DNA of 8,427 nt, taken from the NCBI GenBank assembly GCA_023485715.1, contig JAMCZG010000060.1, positions 1 through 8,427 of the forward strand, in the 5' to 3' direction. This document shows, one piece after another, positions 5,620 to 8,427 of this stretch. The stretch's first letter is position 1. Each line of letters starts with the position of its first letter. The notes under the pieces are model-generated. The model did not search any database. It saw only the letters and a list, made by a program, of their open reading frames with translations, and was not told the origin of the DNA. This stretch comes from Patescibacteria group bacterium (lineage in GTDB: Bacteria > Patescibacteriota > Microgenomatia > Levybacterales > UBA12049). Position numbers and translations under genes: made by a program.

Positions 5620-6693
5620 TTATTGGGGATTACAGTTAGCCGCTGGCGCACTGCCGCCATTTGTTGTGGACGATACATCGGTTGCCGAAAAGGAGACTGC
5701 CATTTCGTCTTTTGAAAGAGTGTTAGAACAAAACCCGGGTTTAGTTTTCGAAGCGCAGCAGATAATTTGTTTTACCGAATCGGCAATTCTTCCACCAAAA
5801 TCAAATTCAGACACGGTATCTTTTCCGTTTAAAATTAAAGTAGGGGAACCGCTTACGCCGAGCTTATTCGCAAGATCAAAATCGCTTTGCGCGTATTTTA
5901 GTCCCCGGCTGTTGTCGCTAATACACGAGCTGATTTGCGCTGCGTTTATGCCTGCGGTGGCAGAACACTCTTCTGACTTTCCTTCTTTCATGTAGCAAGA
6001 GATATAGCCCCAATATTTATCTTTTTGTTCTTCCCGGATGCAGATTTGTCTTAAATTTTCCTGCGCTTCCTTGTCTCCGTGCATCGATGTTATTTTTCCG
6101 TCTGCAATACTTCCGATATATTTAATGTTTAAAAAATTAGCGATCTGTCCTTCCTCTTCGAGCGCTTTTTTAAAGACTCTTTGCATCTGGAGTCCGTACG
6201 GGCAATCGGCGACGATAAAAGCGGTTAAATTCGGAGTTTCTGTCTTTGTCACATCATCGCAGGTTAATTTCTTCGTTTGAGTATTAGCTTGTTGAGTTTG
6301 TTTACCCAAGACATCTGTCTGTATACCCGAGGTAAACAAAATTTTTCCGTTTTTTGTTATATAAGAAGTGTATTTTTGGGTATTTGCGCCGGTACCGAGT
6401 TCGAGTGTAAATTCGTAAACGCCGTTACTCTCTTTGACGTTTGTGATATTTATTTTTGCGCTGGGATCGTTGACAATTTTTTTAACCAGATCCGGAAGCG
6501 TTTTGGTTTTAAACTGTGTCATGTTGTTTTTATCGATTGTTATTTTAATAAACACACCCAGGAGTACCAAAAGCAGAAGAAGGGGAAATATTAATAATTT
6601 TTTATTAAATTTTGATTGAATCGTCGGAGTTTCTTCGATTTCGATCTCCTGGGGTTCGAACTTCTTGGCAGTTTTTTTGGACATTCGTCTCAT
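5620..6693 (-). CDS. Membrane-anchored thioredoxin-fold (DsbA/GILT-like) protein
   Basis: A 357-residue protein with a lysine- and glutamate-rich cytoplasmic N-terminus, one membrane anchor at about 33-52 and an extracytoplasmic remainder. Residues ~62-125 resemble the small N-terminal domain that precedes thioredoxin domains in DsbC-like proteins (ITNVKESNGVYEFTLEL then YITKNGKILFTSG). The thioredoxin-fold region has the active-site position CPYG (C164-G167), so only one cysteine of a CXXC pair, and the cis-proline motif GVSGSPTLILNG (P284). A stretch at 203-218 follows the spacing of the GILT signature but lacks two of its three cysteines. Ten cysteines in all (145, 164, 218, 233, 243, 257, 312, 313, 322, 354) suggest structural disulfides or an alternative redox pair. 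The start could be M1 (6693) or M4 (6684); the promoter lies just upstream of both. Likely role: thiol redox or disulfide handling outside the membrane, partner unknown. Confidence 0.82.
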   Translation of the reverse strand: MRRMSKKTAKKFEPQEIEIEETPTIQSKFNKKLLIFPLLLLLVLLGVFIKITIDKNNMTQFKTKTLPDLVKKIVNDPSAKINITNVKESNGVYEFTLELGTGANTQKYTSYITKNGKILFTSGIQTDVLGKQTQQANTQTKKLTCDDVTKTETPNLTAFIVADCPYGLQMQRVFKKALEEEGQIANFLNIKYIGSIADGKITSMHGDKEAQENLRQICIREEQKDKYWGYISCYMKEGKSEECSATAGINAAQISSCISDNSRGLKYAQSDFDLANKLGVSGSPTLILNGKDTVSEFDFGGRIADSVKQIICCASKTKPGFCSNTLSKDEMAVSFSATDVSSTTNGGSAPAANCNPQ

Positions 6694-6707
6694 TTAAAGT
6701 AAGTACC

Positions 6708-6737
6708 ATTATAGGATTTTAAAAAAACCTTTGTCAA
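6708..6737 (-). promoter_or_regulatory. Consensus sigma-70 promoter of the DsbA-like gene
   Basis: On the minus strand, TTGACA (6737-6732) and TATAAT (6713-6708) both match consensus exactly with an 18-base spacer. The expected start near 6701 leaves a leader of roughly 8 bases to the first ATG or 17 to the second. The -35 sits within the terminator hairpin of the upstream gene. Confidence 0.85.
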
Positions 6738-6748
6738 CCCCAAAGATT
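6721..6748 (-). terminator. Intrinsic terminator of the 297-residue gene
   Basis: On the minus strand, AAUCUUUG (6748-6741) pairs with CAAAGGUU (6733-6726), eight pairs including one U-G wobble, around a seven-base loop; the A-side of the transcript ends in seven U (6727-6721), two of which take part in the stem base. It lies seven bases after the TAG stop and overlaps the -35 of the next promoter. Confidence 0.65.
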
Positions 6749-6754
6749 AGATTA

Positions 6755-7648
6755 CTAAGATCTATGAGATAAATCATGAGAAAGGCCTATTTCTGGATCA
6801 AAAAAGAGATGTTTTTTTACGAGTCTTGCAGCAATAGCATTCTTATTCGATTCCCATTCAGTCTCTGATATCGTCGCAAGTACGAGCGGCTTTTTTTGAG
6901 CTCCCTGAGCTATTCTAAATTCTCTTTCAACATGGTTCTTAAATCTGTCATAGAACTGTTCTTCCGTCAGTTTGCCTCCCAATACTATTTTTCCAAACCA
7001 CGGAGGGTTTTTTCCAGACCGGAGCCAATGAGCGTGCATCTTAAATTGATTTAAAGGTGTAAATCCCATCCTTTTTTCCAGCTTTTCCATTTTTTCAGAT
7101 CCTTCAAGTTCTGCAATATGGCCTATAAACACTTGCCTTGGTTCATCTGGCTTAAAAATCGAGGATGCAAATGTATAATTTAAGAGTGCGTAAACAAACT
7201 GTTCTGCGACAAGATTTGGTTCTTGATTGGCTCCGGTCTGGAAATCTGGTCCCACCGCAAGCTTCATGATAGTAATTATCCCATTCCTGCCTAATCTCTC
7301 TATGATTCCTCCACACATCGCATATCCATCCATGTTTACGCCGACAAAAAAAATTTTGTCATTCCCAAAAATGTATCTAGTTAATTGTTGCAAATTATCT
7401 ATTGGCGGCATAAAATGTTCTCGTGCCTTAGGTTGGCCCATGAAGTCTATAAATCGTTGAGAATAATAGAGAACTGTTTCATTGGTTTTACCTCTACGCG
7501 GAGCTAGATCCATGTATCCAATTCTAACCAATCCTCCAAGAGTAACTCTTCTTTCTTCTTGCAGTCTTTCTTTTGATAAGGTAATGCCATTGATAGGATC
7601 AGAATAAGATATATTATCTGGGTTAGTGAAGGGAATTTCTCCTAACAT
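6755..7648 (-). CDS. 297-residue protein, possible divergent GNAT-like core
   Basis: I do not recognise a named family. The middle of the protein (about 98-200) reads like a GNAT N-acetyltransferase: strand KIFFVGVNMDGYAMCGGIIE (98-117), strand-turn ITIMKLAVGPDFQTGAN (125-141) in the place of the usual V-x-P-x-x-[QR]-x-x-G acetyl-CoA loop, helix LVAEQFVYALLNYTF (146-160), then strand RQVFIGHIAE (171-180) and a helix ending in RMGF (193-196), like the GNAT ..Y-x-x-x-GF end. The acetyl-CoA loop is not canonical, so activity is uncertain. Flanks: an N-terminal ~95 residues with an ER-rich helix and a C-terminal extension with PPWFGKIVLGGKLTEEQFYDRF (215-236). It is soluble, without signal peptide. 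It has its own promoter and terminator, and stands next to a clear GNAT gene, which may be coincidental. ATG 7648 lies about 21 bases after a TATAAT box. Confidence 0.72.
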   Translation of the reverse strand: MLGEIPFTNPDNISYSDPINGITLSKERLQEERRVTLGGLVRIGYMDLAPRRGKTNETVLYYSQRFIDFMGQPKAREHFMPPIDNLQQLTRYIFGNDKIFFVGVNMDGYAMCGGIIERLGRNGIITIMKLAVGPDFQTGANQEPNLVAEQFVYALLNYTFASSIFKPDEPRQVFIGHIAELEGSEKMEKLEKRMGFTPLNQFKMHAHWLRSGKNPPWFGKIVLGGKLTEEQFYDRFKNHVEREFRIAQGAQKKPLVLATISETEWESNKNAIAARLVKKHLFFDPEIGLSHDLSHRS

Positions 7649-7669
7649 CGTTTAAAAAATTTCAAACAT

Positions 7670-7699
7670 ATTATATTATTAAAACAACAAAAATAGCAA
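7670..7699 (-). promoter_or_regulatory. Promoter of the 297-residue gene
   Basis: On the minus strand, TTGCTA (7699-7694; four of six) is followed after 18 bases by a perfect TATAAT (7675-7670), giving a leader of about 15 bases to the ATG at 7648. A second TATAAT at 7705-7700 is an alternative. The -35 lies in the right arm of the GNAT gene's terminator hairpin. Confidence 0.6.
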
Positions 7700-7726
7700 A
7701 TTATATATGATGCAATTTACTATTTT
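7681..7726 (-). terminator. AT-rich hairpin terminator after the GNAT gene
   Basis: On the minus strand, AAAAUAG-U-AAAUU (7726-7714) pairs with AAUUU-G-CUAUUUU (7702-7690): thirteen pairs, including one U-G wobble, around an 11-base loop, followed by a U-rich tract broken by two G (7689-7681). It begins seven bases after the GNAT stop. The stem is AT-rich, hence moderate confidence. The plus strand also has a T-rich tract after the hairpin (TTTTAATTTTTTT), so it might work in both directions. Confidence 0.55.
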
Positions 7727-7733
7727 AATTTTT

Positions 7734-8285
7734 TTATCTGTGTTTTTTTACCATTTCTATTACAGGTATTACTTTACCAGAAGGTAAAATAGCTTCTGGA
7801 TCTTTTATATCATTATCGCTTTTTTCGAAACCGAATCGTTCATAAAATTTAATAGCGGTCTCATTATAGGAAGCTACATTAATAGAAATATCTTTATCGG
7901 AACCTAGCCATGATAATGCACGATCCATTAATTGTTTACCTATATTTCTACGCTGATAATTTGGTAACACATAAAACGTATTAATGTGTCCGGCATCTTC
8001 TTCCTTCGTAACAACACAAAAACCAATAATCTCATTATTGTTATTTTTAGCTACAAAAGTATGTTTATTGGGTATATTAAAATAATTACTATTTTCTTGT
8101 ATGCGTTGTTTCCATTGTTCGGCGGTGTCTTGAGCAAATTTATTTTCTATATCCTCATATGTTATTTCGTATTCGCTATTTGGATATGTTGCGAGCCAGG
8201 AAATTTTTTGGACATTCCTTATCCCATGGATATCTTCTTGGATCGCATCAGCAATTATTATTTCAGCTCTTTTTTCCTCTTCCAT
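7734..8285 (-). CDS. GNAT-family N-acetyltransferase
   Basis: A 183-residue cytosolic protein of the GNAT superfamily, which moves an acetyl group from acetyl-CoA to an amine on a protein, antibiotic, polyamine or metabolite. The fold is easy to follow: first strand and helix EIIIADAIQEDIHGIRNVQK (8-27), central strands FVAKNNNNEIIGFCVVT (77-93), strand HINTFYVLPNY (100-110) leading into the acetyl-CoA pyrophosphate loop QRRNIGKQL (111-119), then SINVASYNETAIKFYERFGFE (134-154), the standard N-x-x-A-x-x-[FY]-Y-x-x-x-GF motif. It most resembles general RimI-like or spermidine-type GNATs; the substrate is unknown. Base composition is lower in GC than the plus-strand genes (by hand, 11 of 60 bases G or C in 8041-8100, against 25 of 60 in 61-120). 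ATG 8285 sits five bases after a TATAAT, suggesting a leaderless transcript; dyad sequences lie just upstream. Confidence 0.95.
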   Translation of the reverse strand: MEEEKRAEIIIADAIQEDIHGIRNVQKISWLATYPNSEYEITYEDIENKFAQDTAEQWKQRIQENSNYFNIPNKHTFVAKNNNNEIIGFCVVTKEEDAGHINTFYVLPNYQRRNIGKQLMDRALSWLGSDKDISINVASYNETAIKFYERFGFEKSDNDIKDPEAILPSGKVIPVIEMVKKHR

Positions 8286-8290
8286 ATCTG

Positions 8291-8296
8291 ATTATA
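8291..8296 (-). promoter_or_regulatory. TATAAT box of the GNAT gene, leaderless spacing
   Basis: A perfect TATAAT on the minus strand ends five bases before the ATG at 8285, so transcription would start at or beside the start codon. No good -35 is found at 16-18 bases; the region upstream holds inverted repeats instead. Confidence 0.55.
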
Positions 8297-8297
8297 T

Positions 8298-8342
8298 TAA
8301 GTTTAACTTACTAGTTAGTTTTCCTACATAACAATTAATTGT
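8298..8342. promoter_or_regulatory. Cluster of operator-like dyads upstream of the GNAT gene
   Basis: Three symmetric elements lie just upstream of the -10: TAAGTT-T-AACTTA (8298-8310, perfect apart from its central base), the imperfect AACT-T-ACTAGT-T-AGTT (8305-8320, one mismatched pair), and the perfect 12-base ACAATTAATTGT (8331-8342). The first two overlap where a -35 and spacer would be. AT-rich DNA makes short palindromes likely, so this is a candidate only. I see no gene from 8286 to the window end. Confidence 0.35.
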
Positions 8343-8427
8343 ATTTTACCAATAAAATTATTACTTATTTCTAATAAATGAGATTTAACGTATACATATC
8401 TTAAAAATACTTCTATTTGTACCCTGT

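Noticed and set aside
5615..5625. Possible bidirectional terminator between the convergent ZIP and DsbA-like genes
   Set aside because: Only two bases separate the stops and the small AATAA/TTATT symmetry has no GC stem or U-tract.
6277..6594. Plus-strand 105-codon ORF within the DsbA-like region
   Set aside because: Antisense shadow of a gene with clear thioredoxin-fold motifs; its protein has no recognisable features.
7986..8291. Plus-strand hydrophobic 101-codon ORF opposite the GNAT gene
   Set aside because: Its hydrophobic look comes from the antisense of an AT-rich gene; the GNAT motifs on the other strand are decisive.

Overview
The window reads as accessory-light chromosome from an uncultivated bacterium of the Candidate Phyla Radiation (Patescibacteria), most likely Microgenomates-like. 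This is inferred from four things: small, tightly packed genes; an archaeal-style ATP-dependent DNA ligase beside an endonuclease Q homologue; several short proteins of a style I associate with that group; and very weak or absent Shine-Dalgarno sequences at almost every start. No rRNA, tRNA, CRISPR array, transposase or phage gene is visible.

Plus strand, 1-5617: a run of nine genes. The 3' end of an ATP-dependent DNA ligase overlaps by one base the gene for endonuclease Q (EndoQ), an enzyme that nicks 5' of deaminated bases, so the two look like a coupled lesion-nick and sealing pair. EndoQ carries a tandem heptanucleotide array inside its reading frame and ends in a peptide that looks like a sliding-clamp binding motif. 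After an 88-base intergenic region with a GC-rich hairpin and a perfect nine-base Shine-Dalgarno come a small membrane protein, a COG1926-type phosphoribosyltransferase, peptidyl-tRNA hydrolase (pth), a conserved-looking 89-residue protein, a VTT/DedA-type membrane protein, acylphosphatase and a ZIP-family metal transporter. The acylphosphatase/ZIP junction holds a perfect 29-bp inverted repeat whose arms lie in the two coding sequences.

Minus strand, 8285-5620: three genes read towards the ZIP gene, each with its own promoter: a GNAT acetyltransferase, a 297-residue protein with a possible GNAT-like core, and a membrane-anchored thioredoxin-fold (DsbA-like) protein. In both intergenic gaps of this block the intrinsic terminator of the upstream gene physically overlaps the -35 element of the next promoter. 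The ZIP and DsbA-like genes converge with only two bases between their stop codons. The last ~800 bases are visibly more AT-rich than the first 6.7 kb.

The most interesting points are the ligase-EndoQ pair with its putative clamp motif, the 29-bp inverted repeat that appears to have rewritten the end of the acylphosphatase, and the nested terminator-promoter intergenic regions. All functional statements come from reading motifs by eye; no search was run.
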